Source of the DNA: Entoloma clypeatum
Lineage: Eukaryota; Basidiomycota; Agaricomycetes; Agaricales; Entolomataceae
Direction of reading: 5' to 3'
DNA length: 64,000 nt
Assembly: GCA_963565915.1 (NCBI GenBank)
Contig: OY751487.1
Coordinates: forward strand, 5,022,001-5,086,000
The notes beneath the pieces are model-generated. The model made no database searches. It saw only the letters and a list, made by a program, of their open reading frames with translations, and was not told where the DNA came from. A program made the position numbers and the translations under genes. This document shows, piece after piece, positions 22,821 through 33,038 of the stretch. Numbering within the stretch: the stretch's first letter is position 1; each line of letters starts with the position of its first letter.

Positions 22821-23596
22821 GGTTATGGGCCCCGGCCCTAGCGCCGCACGCTCTCAGTATCCTAGCATTTGCGCTACTATTGGCAGCATCCGCTTTGTAT
22901 GCTGGCCTGGAGACTGGCTTCCTCAGCATCGAATACATCGAGCTCGATGGTTCCCTCGACGGTGAACCTCGAAGCATTCGAGGTATTGAATGTACCTTTC
23001 AATGGGCCATTCTTGATCGATTGCTTGAGAGAATCCCTGTCACAATGATCGTATCACGAGAGCAAGTCCATATGGTGCCAACGGCACAGGGCTCAGTCCC
23101 TTCAGGTCTTGATGACAATGGACGCATCGTTGCTCGTTGCGGAGTGTGTCGACAACTCGTTGTTGACAGTCAGCATTGCCCGAGGCATTGCATAGACAAC
23201 ACTACCTTTGACTACTCGTGTACTACATGTGATGCAGGAGGAGCAAGGACTCGAGCTTTGAACCGCAGACGGCGTAATCGCCGTACTGAGGTACCTGTTG
23301 CGGTACCTACCCAAGATGGAGATCCTACGGATCCTCCGCCCGTGTATGCTGATGATGGGACCATCCCTGAAGCACACGGCGCACCTCCTCTTTCGCCTCC
23401 GGCCCGACAAGTTCGGTTACCGGACAATGACACCTTAATTGAGGCGGCGAACAGAGCGAATGAAGTCATGCTCCCTATTCAGGGAGGGTCTTGCACCTGT
23501 GGGCAACACAGCACTCAGGGCGCACATGACGATTGGGTAGAACTAGTGATGGCATTTCATATGCTACCACTAGACCAAACAGGGGATGAAGAATGA
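22760..23596 (+). CDS. Accessory ORF of Copia family 1, starts in the LTR
   Basis: 278 codons. The first 20 lie inside the LTR, the PBS is then read through as RLWAP, and the frame ends 57 bp before the gag-pol ATG. The N-terminus has one or two hydrophobic segments (SALWAAYVGYF; LSILAFALLLAASALYAGL). Residues about 125-160 hold paired cysteines (CGVC, HCPRHC, SCTTC), and a CTCGQH follows near the C-terminus, suggesting a zinc-binding fold. I recognise no family, and it is not a standard Copia protein. The diverged copy at 56676-57131 keeps the matching protein part (TIPEAHGAPPL, CTCGRHTTQGAHDDW, LVMAFHMLPLDQ), so it was translated, or at least constrained, in the family. All LTR copies keep the start codon. 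Alternative view: it is a long leader bypassed by splicing. Confidence 0.6.
   Translation: MPSYRYVLSALWAAYVGYFIRLWAPALAPHALSILAFALLLAASALYAGLETGFLSIEYIELDGSLDGEPRSIRGIECTFQWAILDRLLERIPVTMIVSREQVHMVPTAQGSVPSGLDDNGRIVARCGVCRQLVVDSQHCPRHCIDNTTFDYSCTTCDAGGARTRALNRRRRNRRTEVPVAVPTQDGDPTDPPPVYADDGTIPEAHGAPPLSPPARQVRLPDNDTLIEAANRANEVMLPIQGGSCTCGQHSTQGAHDDWVELVMAFHMLPLDQTGDEE
22821..22835 (+). other. Primer-binding site, Copia family 1
   Basis: GGTTATGGGCCCCGG directly after the LTR. Its complement contains CCCATAACC, like the anticodon loop (CAU) of initiator tRNA-Met, not the tRNA 3' end. This resembles Drosophila copia, which primes with a tRNA-iMet fragment. Confidence 0.75.
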
Positions 23597-23653
23597 TGAC
23601 CGACAAGGCAGCTCGTCTATTTATTTTTCTGATGCGCTTTTTCGAAAAAACAT

Positions 23654-26600
23654 ATGCTGATTCTATTTATGTTTCACAGCATCATCATGTCCTCAAACTC
23701 CAAACTCGACCTCGCTTCCTCCGTTCCTAAACTCACCACCACCAACTTCTCCGTCTATCAGGAGAAGATGAGCGCCTACCTTAAGGCAGCTAAAGTGTGG
23801 AGGATCGTCACCGGCGACAAAAAGTTCCCGGCTGACCCCAAAGAGACAGATTTCCAAGACAAGTTAAACACTTGGCATGAGCAGGACGATCAGGCCCAAG
23901 GCCTAATTCAGATGTCCATTTCGGACTCTCTCGTCCATCACATCAAGGGAGCTAAAACCTCCAAGGAGATGTGGGACCTGATCGCCACGAAACTGTCCAC
24001 GGTTGGCCCGTCCACCGTCTTTGCTGATTTCCAGCAACTCCTCCGCACCTCTCTTTCTCCCGCCGATCCTTTATCTGGCATCGATAAGATGCAGACCCTT
24101 TTCCAACGACTCGAGCACAACCATATAGACATCCCCAAGTTCATTCGGATCATGATGATCCTGAATGGACTGCCTCAAGGCTATGATGGTCTAGTGCACA
24201 GCATCCTCTTTGATGCGGTACACTATGTGGCGCCTGGCGGCAATCAGTCCACGGTACTCGAGATCGGGAAGGTAATCGAGCAAGTACGCTCGGAATACTT
24301 CCGTAAAAACCCGCACGCTCCACAGTCCCAAGGAGGTGCTCACGCGAATAAGATTTCTGCGGTAAAACGCGCTCGGCCCAACCCCCCGAAGTACCAGCCT
24401 CGCACTGGACCCTCTCAGGGATCTTCGGAAGGACCGGCTGCTAACCAGCAGCATTCGCATCAGCACTCCAAGCCCTGGAAAGGCAAGGGACGTGGGACTT
24501 CCGCTGGAAAGACCAAGGGCAAAGGACCCTGGAAAGGTAAAGAGAAGGCGCACTTTGCCTCCTCTGCCATGGATAGCGCCCCTGATGGGCAGCTTCCAAT
24601 CCAGACCTTACCCAGCACGGTCATTTACGGAAATGGGTCTATCTTCACTCCGCACCCCTCATCATCCACCGACTGGAGGATTAGGAACAACCAATCGCTT
24701 GCGATCGGTAATATTCCTGGCCCAGGCCCTTTCACGGACCTGGATGGAGCGCGCACACTGGCTAACAGCATTGGTGTCCCTCCAACAGCTCAGAATCTGA
24801 CTCGCCTCGTCGATGTCCCCGCACTTCAACGTAATGAAGCTGCGACGTCAAGGCCGCTCTCAGCGCCTCCGACAATGGACCCCCGGAATCACCGCATTCC
24901 GGTTTTCGAAGAGACGCCGAGTAGAATCAGCTGGGCCGATGAGATGGATACAGAAGACATAGCCCCCACTATAAGGGGCTATTACAATGAAGGATACGTC
25001 AACGACTATATGGAGTATGAAGTTTCCCGTGGTGATGGAAACAACGACGACATGGGGTACGTTTCACATTCAACAGCACGTACAATGCAGTTAACAAATA
25101 CTTCACAGAAGCCTCTTTGGAGACGAGTGAATGGACGGCGGTCCAATGTATTTATGTCACCTGCTGTACACGCGCTTATAGCGCAAATAAATTCTCATTA
25201 TGCGAATTGTGCTGAATGTAAGAAACAGAATCAATCCAATTGGATTCTTGATTCAGGTGCATCGTTGCACTTTACCTATGACATCAATGATTTCATTGAG
25301 TATACCCCATTAAAAGATCGTCAATCTGTGCAAATTGCGCAGAAAGGTCACACTATTCAAATCCTTGGACAAGGAACGGTGTTGATTAATCACACCATCA
25401 AGAAAAACGGGCGAGAACAAAATAAAATAACTCGTCTATCACCCGTTTATTATATACCAGATTTAGACGTTCGTCTTTTATCTGTAGGCGAGATCCTTAA
25501 GCAAGGAAATGAAATTAGCGGACGATTTGGTTCGATCGCGCTAAAGACCAATTCAGGTCTTCCTTTGTTTATGTGTTATCCTCATAAGGCAAATGAATCG
25601 ATTTATTGGCTAAATGCCACGATCATTAAAGAGGAACGAATACACTTGGTTAGTCTTAGTGTCTCACAATCTGTTGATTATGACACCTGGCACAAGCGAT
25701 TCGGACACCCTTCACATGAAGTACTGCGACATGCTTCTAAACATGTCAAAGGTTTCAATGGAGTGGACAAACCGTCCACTGAGCGACCCTGCAAAGGATG
25801 CGCTCTTGGAAAGATGCCTTCAAAATCTTTCCCACCATCTCAGACATGCGCTAAAGCACCTCTTGAGCTAATCCATTCGGATTTGAAGCAATTCAAGAAG
25901 GCGACTTATAGCAAATATAATTATTATATCAGCTTTGTTGATGACTACACGTCACACGCCTGGATCTCTTTATTGAGACTAAAATCCGATGCACACTCTG
26001 CACTTCGTGATTTTAATGCCATGGTTAAAAACCAATTCAATACGACAATTAAAACTTGGCGTTTTGATGGCGGCGGTGAGTTTGTCCCTTTCCAAGCAGA
26101 TATGCGTGAGATGGGAATCCAGGGTGAAGTTACTGTGCCGCACCAACCACAACAAAATGGTCGCGCGGAACGTTTTAACAGAACTTTAATGGATAAAGCA
26201 CTTGCTATGTTGCATGATGCTTGCCTACCCGAAATATGGATTCAATTTGCGGTAGAACATGCACTTCACTTGTATAACCGAACTCCATTGAAAAGACATG
26301 GATGGCTTACTCCGTATGAGTCCCTTAAAAAGGAAAAGCCTGATGTGTCAAACCTACACGTTTTTGGATGTGGTGCTTACGTCTTTCTTCCAAAAGAAAT
26401 TCGTACTACCACCGCTAAATCCGAGCTGATGATCTTCATCGGATTTAAAACTGGAACTAAAGGTTACCGGTTTATGCGGATACCAAACAACGTAGTCTTC
26501 ATAGGTGTCACAGCAATGTTTGATGAACAGCTGTTCCCTAAATGTTCTACAATGAACAAAATACCTTCGATAACACAATACCATGATCCAACATCAGACG

Positions 26601-28870
26601 ATATGGGAAACGATGATGTAAATGGACATGATGGCCCGTCTGATTTACCAACCGACGATTTCCATTCGGAAAACAATGATGCACATGGTCCTGGCGGTTC
26701 ACGTTACCCGTCTAAACCAGGAAACCATGATGACAATCATAACCTCCCTGATACAAATAGCGACCAAACTGGTCAGCTTCCCGAAGGTTCCAGTCAGACT
26801 TCTGATGGAACAAACAGACAGGACACCGCTGAGAATCAGCAGTGGGTTCCCCGGACTCGCAATCCAGGGAAACGTGTGTGCACAGATGCGCCAGACGATG
26901 ATCATGCCTTACCAGGAGATTATCGCCCACAGACTGATCGTCCTCGTCGTACTCGGGTTATACCCCAGCGTCCTGGAAATGTTTACGGGAACAACCCGGC
27001 TGAGGCCTTGCGTCAAAATCAGCGTGATTGGAGCAGAACCGTTCAGGAGGATTCACGGCGATACGCCTATAATCCCCGATCGGAGACCAGACCCCAGCAA
27101 TCTGGCGCTGATCCATCAACTAGCTCCGCTGATCCTCAGATGTATCAGAACAATTCCAATCTGAATCCGGATATAGATATGGAGGAATCACTCTATATTA
27201 GGGAAGGGGGAGGACAGTCACAAATGCTTGCGCACTTGCTATCTAAGGCAATCCCTGCATATGACGAAATTCCACAAGACCCAAAGTCTTGGCAAATGAA
27301 GGACATAAATAAGCTACCTGAAAAGGAAAAGCTTGAATGGAAAGCAGCATGCCGTGAGGAACTAGAAGCCCTCCGGAAGCGCAAGGTCTTTAAGTTGGTT
27401 GACCTACCTAAAGGTCGTAAAACCATCAGAAATCGATGGGTATTCGACGTCAAAACTGACGGACGAAAGAAGGCACGACTCGTTGCCAAGGGTTTCTCAC
27501 AGATCGAGGGTATCGATTTTGATGAGATCTTCTCACCTGTGATACGTTTCGAGACTATCCGAATCCTCTTCGCCGTAGCTGCGCTTGAAGGATGGGTGAT
27601 TGAAGGAGTAGATGTCAAATCAGCTTTTCTCTATGGAGAGCTCGATGAGGAAATCTATATGAATCAACCCGAAGGCTTTGTTGTCAAAGGCCAAGAACGG
27701 AAGGTCATCCGTTTATTAAAAGCACTCTATGGCCTAAAACAGGCTGCGAGAGCGTGGTGGATCGCGCTCAATGCATCAATGGAGAAGCTAGGTTTTACTC
27801 GATGTAGAACTGACTCAGGCGTCTTTGTTTACCACAACAAACAATCAGGTGATTTGATAATCGCTTTGATCTATGTTGATGACGGCCTGTTCATGGGATC
27901 AAACCCAGATCTTGTTCGCAAGATAAAATCTGACTTTAAAAATAAATGGGAAAGTCGTGATCTTGGTATTGCTAAAGAATTCTTGCGTATGAGAATACGT
28001 CAAGATTCAGAAAAGCAGATCGTAACAATCGATCAGTCAGAATACCTAAAGAAGATCATTAAGCGCTTTGGCTTAGAAAATGCAAAGGCTGCTGATACTC
28101 CACTCCCAAAGGGTTATTACCCTGCACCAAATGAGGGGGAGGTGGATCCCACACTCAAAACAAGGTACCAAATGATCATTGGATCGTTGTTGTACTTGTC
28201 CATTGGAACGAGACCGGACATTGCTTTTGCAGTTGCAAAAATGTCACAAATGTCTGCAAACCCTTCCAAAGAGCATGAGAAATACGCTCTGCGGATTATC
28301 AGATATCTTGTCGGTACTCAAGACTATTCTATAGTCTATGATGGTCGATCCAAGGCTTCTTTTGAAGCATGGACAGATTCAGACTGGGCATCAGACCCAT
28401 CTGATAGGAAATCCCAATCGGGATATTTCCTTAAGCTTGCAGGAGGACTTGTCCTTTGGAAAAGTCGCAAGCAAAAGACAGTGGCACATTCGTCCACTGA
28501 GGCGGAAATGATTGCTGCCAGTGAATGTTCGCGAGAATGCGAATGGGTTACTCATCTCTTCAAAGAGCTTGGACTACAGGACATTACCAAAATGCCGTTC
28601 CATGTAGATAACCAAGGCGCGATTTTCAATGCGCAAAACCCAGTCACTGAAGGCAGAACCAAACATATAGCAATCCATCACTTTGCTATACGCGATAGAG
28701 TTCAAGATGGATTGATCGAACCACGGTTCGTTCCGGGAACAGAGAATCCGGCTGATATGTTTACCAAGCCACTTGGTCGCCAGGAATTTGAGAAATTCCG
28801 TGCTCTACTTCGAATGAAGTTTAAAGAGCCTTATACTCCACTTACGAAACCTACCCGGGATTCTAAGTGA
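23654..28870 (+). CDS. Copia gag-pol polyprotein, intact
   Basis: 1738 codons; the more likely start is the ATG at 23687 (MSSNSKLDLASSVP). Order: gag of the UBN2 type (to about residue 230); a long Gln/Lys/Gly-rich linker; retropepsin motif ILDSGASLHFT (about 530); integrase zinc region (WHKRFGHPS ... CKGCALG, about 675-720) and rve core with FVDDYTSHAW and QQNGRAERFNR; reverse transcriptase RVT_2 with YVDDGLFMGS (about 1405); RNase H with DSDWASDPSDRKSQSGY and STEAEMIAA (to about 1720). No CCHC knuckle is evident in gag. No stop or frameshift. A polypyrimidine-AG acceptor (TTATGTTTCACAG) directly precedes CATCATCATG of the second start and is conserved in the truncated copy, so a spliced gag-pol mRNA is possible. 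Confidence 0.93.
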   Translation: MLILFMFHSIIMSSNSKLDLASSVPKLTTTNFSVYQEKMSAYLKAAKVWRIVTGDKKFPADPKETDFQDKLNTWHEQDDQAQGLIQMSISDSLVHHIKGAKTSKEMWDLIATKLSTVGPSTVFADFQQLLRTSLSPADPLSGIDKMQTLFQRLEHNHIDIPKFIRIMMILNGLPQGYDGLVHSILFDAVHYVAPGGNQSTVLEIGKVIEQVRSEYFRKNPHAPQSQGGAHANKISAVKRARPNPPKYQPRTGPSQGSSEGPAANQQHSHQHSKPWKGKGRGTSAGKTKGKGPWKGKEKAHFASSAMDSAPDGQLPIQTLPSTVIYGNGSIFTPHPSSSTDWRIRNNQSLAIGNIPGPGPFTDLDGARTLANSIGVPPTAQNLTRLVDVPALQRNEAATSRPLSAPPTMDPRNHRIPVFEETPSRISWADEMDTEDIAPTIRGYYNEGYVNDYMEYEVSRGDGNNDDMGYVSHSTARTMQLTNTSQKPLWRRVNGRRSNVFMSPAVHALIAQINSHYANCAECKKQNQSNWILDSGASLHFTYDINDFIEYTPLKDRQSVQIAQKGHTIQILGQGTVLINHTIKKNGREQNKITRLSPVYYIPDLDVRLLSVGEILKQGNEISGRFGSIALKTNSGLPLFMCYPHKANESIYWLNATIIKEERIHLVSLSVSQSVDYDTWHKRFGHPSHEVLRHASKHVKGFNGVDKPSTERPCKGCALGKMPSKSFPPSQTCAKAPLELIHSDLKQFKKATYSKYNYYISFVDDYTSHAWISLLRLKSDAHSALRDFNAMVKNQFNTTIKTWRFDGGGEFVPFQADMREMGIQGEVTVPHQPQQNGRAERFNRTLMDKALAMLHDACLPEIWIQFAVEHALHLYNRTPLKRHGWLTPYESLKKEKPDVSNLHVFGCGAYVFLPKEIRTTTAKSELMIFIGFKTGTKGYRFMRIPNNVVFIGVTAMFDEQLFPKCSTMNKIPSITQYHDPTSDDMGNDDVNGHDGPSDLPTDDFHSENNDAHGPGGSRYPSKPGNHDDNHNLPDTNSDQTGQLPEGSSQTSDGTNRQDTAENQQWVPRTRNPGKRVCTDAPDDDHALPGDYRPQTDRPRRTRVIPQRPGNVYGNNPAEALRQNQRDWSRTVQEDSRRYAYNPRSETRPQQSGADPSTSSADPQMYQNNSNLNPDIDMEESLYIREGGGQSQMLAHLLSKAIPAYDEIPQDPKSWQMKDINKLPEKEKLEWKAACREELEALRKRKVFKLVDLPKGRKTIRNRWVFDVKTDGRKKARLVAKGFSQIEGIDFDEIFSPVIRFETIRILFAVAALEGWVIEGVDVKSAFLYGELDEEIYMNQPEGFVVKGQERKVIRLLKALYGLKQAARAWWIALNASMEKLGFTRCRTDSGVFVYHNKQSGDLIIALIYVDDGLFMGSNPDLVRKIKSDFKNKWESRDLGIAKEFLRMRIRQDSEKQIVTIDQSEYLKKIIKRFGLENAKAADTPLPKGYYPAPNEGEVDPTLKTRYQMIIGSLLYLSIGTRPDIAFAVAKMSQMSANPSKEHEKYALRIIRYLVGTQDYSIVYDGRSKASFEAWTDSDWASDPSDRKSQSGYFLKLAGGLVLWKSRKQKTVAHSSTEAEMIAASECSRECEWVTHLFKELGLQDITKMPFHVDNQGAIFNAQNPVTEGRTKHIAIHHFAIRDRVQDGLIEPRFVPGTENPADMFTKPLGRQEFEKFRALLRMKFKEPYTPLTKPTRDSK

Positions 28871-28877
28871 GGGGGAG

Positions 28878-29226
28878 TGTTGAACATATCGCCAGATATG
28901 TCGCACCATGTGCTTGTCACAGGAAGTGACTATAAGTCACTGTTACCATATATGTGAGTTTATGGTACAACCACGGACGAATGACTTGTTTATGCATTGT
29001 TTGTACAATGGTCCGTGCGCATATTGGATTAGTATAAATACCCATGTATTTAGTACGATGAATCCTAACTTCTTGAACACCCCAGTTCTCTGAGTTAACT
29101 AACCAGCTAGTATAGCTTCTAGATTCTCTATAGTTACTCTTAACCAGGTCAGTAGAGCTTCCACTATGCCTTCATACCGATACGTCTTGAGCGCCCTTTG
29201 GGCTGCCTACGTCGGGTATTTCATTA
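28878..29226 (+). repeat. 3' LTR, Copia family 1
   Basis: Matches the 5' LTR except for A/G and T/C differences at two sites. Followed by the duplicated CGCCT. Confidence 0.95.
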
Positions 29227-29231
29227 CGCCT

Positions 29232-29805
29232 GAGGCGATGCAAAGGTGTCAACTGAAAGGGGAAGAACAATCAACGTGATCAGCTGGGTGTCAATTTTGC
29301 CAGGGGTCACATTGTGACAATGCGAACCACTGGTGGACGCGAACTACTGGTTGACGATAGTAGCATGCCATAGCACCCATAGTGCTGACAGTCTCACAGT
29401 GTGCCTAGAGTACTAGTTCTATAGTGTCCATAGTACAATCACTCACAGCAACTTAGTTATGTAGTTCCAGCTGCATCAGCAAACCCTGATTTTTCCCACA
29501 GCATGTCATAGCAAAATGCTTTAGCCGACAACACCCTAGGACCCTGTAGTGTCCATAGCATCCATAGTTCATAGCATCCATAGTAAATACACCTCTGGGA
29601 GAATTTTGGGGCAAAACTCATCTATTTGTTGTCAAGTAGCTACTGATGCAATGATTAGAGTAACTACAGTTGTAAACTACTCATTGAAAACCTCCTTCCA
29701 TGAATCAGAAGTCAGAGAACCACGGTGCAGGTGGGTTGGGCATTGCGGGAATACTGAAGGGAGGGAGGGACAACATGAGTCACACAACAGCAAGAATTTG
29801 ATGCC
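29232..29805. other. Intergenic with dispersed-repeat remnants
   Basis: 29310-29345 is a paralogue of the left flank of the 20881 element (CCACTGG, TAGTTCGCG, GATAG in inverted order). From 29474 a CATCAGCAAACCCTGA repeat copy follows. No gene. Confidence 0.5.
29474..29590 (-). repeat. Second copy of the CATCAGCAAACCCTGA repeat
   Basis: Matches 20749-20845 for the first about 45 bp (CATCAGCAAACCCTGATTTT, then TTCCCACAGC, GTCATAGCA), then diverges into CATAG-rich sequence. Confidence 0.6.
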
Positions 29806-29813
29806 GTTGAAAT

Positions 29814-30311
29814 TAGTGTTTTGAAGTCCAGTCTCAAAGACCTAGAACTGGACCAGAACCAGACTGGTAAAGACTGGCGAAAGACTGGACTGCAGTCTCA
29901 AGTTTCAGATTTTTGAGGATTGACCAGTCTCAGGTTCTTCAAATTTTGGAAAAAAAGAAGACTGGTTCAACACCAGTCTTAATTTGAGACTCAAAAAATG
30001 TAAACTGGTCATAGGTTCACACAGGTTCTTATAGGTCCACATAGATTTGTTCATCAAAGCTTCTATAAAATGTTTTGAAATGTGTCATAAATGATATTTT
30101 GAAACAGGTTTAATGAATTGGAAGATTACCAGTTTAAACCACTTTGAACCAGTCCTGGTTTACTTTTTTGAGAAAGGAAAGACTGGTTCACCAGTCTTTG
30201 ACCAGTCCAGTCCTGGTTTTAGTGTTTTGGAGAAACCACTCAACCAGTCTTGGTTCTAGGTTCTTAATTTTTTGGGCAAAAAACCGGACTGGACTGGACT
30301 TTCAAACACTA
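29814..30311. mobile_element. 498-bp hAT-like non-autonomous element
   Basis: Ends TAGTGTTTTGAAGTCCAGTC and, read inverted from the right, TAGTGTTTGAAAGTCCAGTC. The 8-bp duplication GTTGAAAT is at 29806-29813 and 30312-30319. An 8-bp duplication with TAGTG ends fits the hAT superfamily rule. The interior is packed with GACTGG/CCAGTC motifs in both orientations. No ORF. Confidence 0.85.
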
Positions 30312-30319
30312 GTTGAAAT

Positions 30320-30740
30320 AGGACCCTGGTTGAACCATATTTGGAATTTGCTGATCAATCGGCAACTACCAAAAATTAAAGTGTCATGCCACATCACAAA
30401 TTTGCCCAAGTCTCTCATTCTTGTTCCTGCCACCACACATTCCGCCCCGCTCTTCGTCCTCTTGTGAGTGTCTTACTATGTGCTCAACCCACTAACTGTT
30501 CTCACTTGCTTGCCCCGCGAATCTAGTATGTTGTCTCAACTCCCTCTGTTATTGTCTGATAAATCCTTCACAGGTTAGTTATGATTTCTCTCAATTTATG
30601 TCTTTGGGTCACGTTGACAGGGATGATGTGTCCATCGCAGTTCTGAACCAACATTTGAACATGAACACCTTGAAATACTTGGCACCCACCCCCACCATGG
30701 CCCACCAAGGTTGAAGAAGGATCTCTGCCTTTCGTTCCAC
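30320..30740. other. Intergenic, nothing assigned
   Basis: No coding or repeat structure that I can support. Confidence 0.4.
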
Positions 30741-30899
30741 TGCACCGCTAGTGTTCGAGGGTTTGGTTTGGTTTGGTTTTTTGCCTCCAAGAGGGATGGA
30801 CCGAGACCGAGACCGGTCTTTCGATACCACAAAAACATAAAAAACCGGACTGGACCATACAGGACCGGTCCATCGCACCCACAAAGACGCTGTATGTAA

Positions 30900-31550
30900 T
30901 GTCAGTGGGCATGAGTGGGAGGGCGTTGCGCGTGAGAAAGGGCCATTGTGCTCGAAGAAATGGCGTTGCACATGAGTTGGAAGGTGTTAGGCACAAAAGG
31001 GGGGGCTGTTGGGCATGAGTTGCGGCAGCTGGGCACAAGAGGGGGCCATAGGGCTTGAAGAAAACATGTTGCATGCGAAAGAGGGGCGTTGGCGCAAGTT
31101 GGAGGGCGTTAGGCAGGAAGGAAGGGTGATGCACGCGAAGGGAGGGCGTTGCACGTGAGTTGGAGGTCACCTTGACACCGTTGGGCATCAGAGAGGGCCG
31201 TTGGGCACTAGTAAGGGCAGGACACCGTTGGGCATGAGTGGGAGGCCATTGGGTGCTAGAGGGAGGCGTTCGAGGGCGATGGGTGTGAGTGGACATCGTT
31301 GGAGCCATTTGAGGGCGTTGGGTGTGAGTGGACGCCGTTGGGCATTAGAGGGAGCCATTGGGCACGAGTGGATGCCGTTGGGCGTGAGTGGGAGCCGTAG
31401 GGCGTTAGAGGGAGCTGTTGGGGAGGAGTCATGGTCATTGGGCATGAGTGGGAGGCAGTTGGGCATTAGAGGGGGCTGTTGGGCATTAGTCAACCCCGTT
31501 GGGTGCTATAGGGGGTCGTTGTGCATGAGGGGGTGGAGTGAAGGTGGGGG
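30900..31550 (+). repeat. Minisatellite array, 20-bp unit
   Basis: Imperfect units of the type GTTGGGCATTAGAGGGAGCC alternating with ATTGGGCACGAGTGGATGCC, about 30 units, with some 19/21-bp variants. The period is not a multiple of three and stops are rare on the complementary strand, so long but meaningless open frames appear. Confidence 0.85.
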
Positions 31551-31825
31551 ATAAAAAAAAGTGTGGGAATGTTGGGCTGGCTGTCGACTTATATATGGTT
31601 TGACTTTTGGCAATTGCCGAGAGTGCTTGGCATCAATGCCGAGCAACACGTGTCGTTGAAACTCGTGCCTTCAATGCCCAATCTGTGGCACTGTAAGTCC
31701 TAAAAATAGTTTGTAACTTATGTAGAGATACTTAGAAGCTAATAGTAAGCATATAACCAGTTAAATATATGAGCTATGTAGGTAGAATTCTGAAATGATG
31801 CATCAAAACAATGGCACAATGTAAA

Positions 31826-33038
31826 TCATGATCCCCAGTCAAAATCGGACCTGGTGGAATCTGGCCCTTGTGGGATTGAGGGGGTCCCTGACAGGGAAAG
31901 TTGGGAATCAAGACACCATCAGGAAATTTCCTGATGGTCCTGGAATTCCCAGCCTTGCAATGAAAAGGTGCATTGCACCTGTTCGGACTTCGCACCAACG
32001 ACACATTATGCTGGCACACTCAAGATTTTTCAAGTCAATTCAAACTCCAATTCAACTCGCTGAAGCGAGTCATTTGAACTTTAAAATTTTAAGTATGTAA
32101 CCACTGCCAACCACTTCCCACAACACCTCCCCTCACTCTGCCCCTGTCATCAATCATCGCCCAGTTCGTGGGCTCAACAGCCACCCCTCGTGCCCAACTG
32201 CCGCGTTTCTTGCCCAACAGCCTACCTCTGTGCCCAACGGCCATCTCTGTTGCCCAAGGGCCACGTCTCCTGCCCAACCACCTTCCTTTGCACCCAACGG
32301 CCATTCCCCATGCCCAACGACCATCCCTCATACCCAACGGCCACGTCTCCTGCCCAACGGCGTCCAACCACCTTCCTTCACGCCCAACGACCGTGTCTCT
32401 TGCCCAATGGCCTACCTTTGCGCTCAATGGCAATTTCTTGTGCCAAATGGCCATTCCCCGTGCCCAACGGCTTCCCCTTGCATCCAACCACCTTCCTTCA
32501 TGCCCAACGGTGGCTCCTCGTGTCCAATGACCGCCCCTCACGTCCAACGACCGCCCCTCAGGCCCAATGGCCGCTCCTCCTGCACAATGGCCTCCCCTCT
32601 TGTGAAACGGCCGCCCCCTGTGTCCAACAACCGCCCCTCGCATCCAACAACCATCCCTCAGGCCCAATGGCCGCTCCTTATCCCCCAACCACCGTCCTCA
32701 CATCCAATTCCTCATGCTCAAATTAGTTTATATATAGTATAGTTTGTAGTCATTTTGTATTATATTAGTATAGTGAATCAAATTATTAAAAACCATCATC
32801 TACAACTAAAAGTGAACCAACCGAAAATTCCCCAAAAACAACCCTGAAAACCCAATCAGGAAAATCCCCTGTTTTTGATCCACTTAACCCCATCCACTCA
32901 CAGATTTTAGGCAAGATATCTGTTTTTTTTGGAACAGCAGGTTCTCGGTGGGTCCATCTGGGAAAAATCACGTAGGGGCCGGATTTCACCTGATTTCCCC
33001 ATCTGGAACTGTGATCCGATTTTGACTGGGCGTGATCA
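31826..33038. repeat. Possible nested element flanked by inverted CCCAGTCAAAATCGGA
   Basis: Near 31830 the + strand reads ATGATCCCCAGTCAAAATCG. Near 33020 the inverse of CCGATTTTGACTGGG is found. The pair encloses the second minisatellite array. No target duplication was found, so a separate element is uncertain. Confidence 0.4.
32170..32700 (-). repeat. Minisatellite array, opposite orientation
   Basis: Units of the type TGCCCAACGGCCNTCCCTCN, the complement of the first array's unit, about 25 units of 20-21 bp. Confidence 0.85.

Larger units (their letters stand above)
22472..29226 (+). mobile_element. Complete Copia LTR retrotransposon (family 1)
   Basis: Two 349-bp LTRs (22472-22820 and 28878-29226) differ at only two positions that I can find. 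The flanking 5-bp duplication is CGCCT (22467-22471, 29227-29231). A primer-binding site follows the 5' LTR and a purine tract (GTGAGGGGGAG) precedes the 3' LTR. Gag-pol is one open frame. All parts needed for movement look intact, so the element is young and possibly active. An extra ORF (22760-23596) lies between LTR and gag. Confidence 0.95.

Noticed and set aside
30900..31550. CRISPR-like array
   Set aside because: Units are directly adjacent without unique spacers and the genome is eukaryotic. It is a minisatellite.
31188..31554. Repetitive ORFs in both strands of the left array
   Set aside because: Same cause: period-20 repeat without stop codons.
32168..32742. Three overlapping ORFs of 120-178 codons with Pro/Asn/Ser repeats
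   Set aside because: They come from the 20-bp minisatellite, which is open in all three frames. No start context, no conserved frame.
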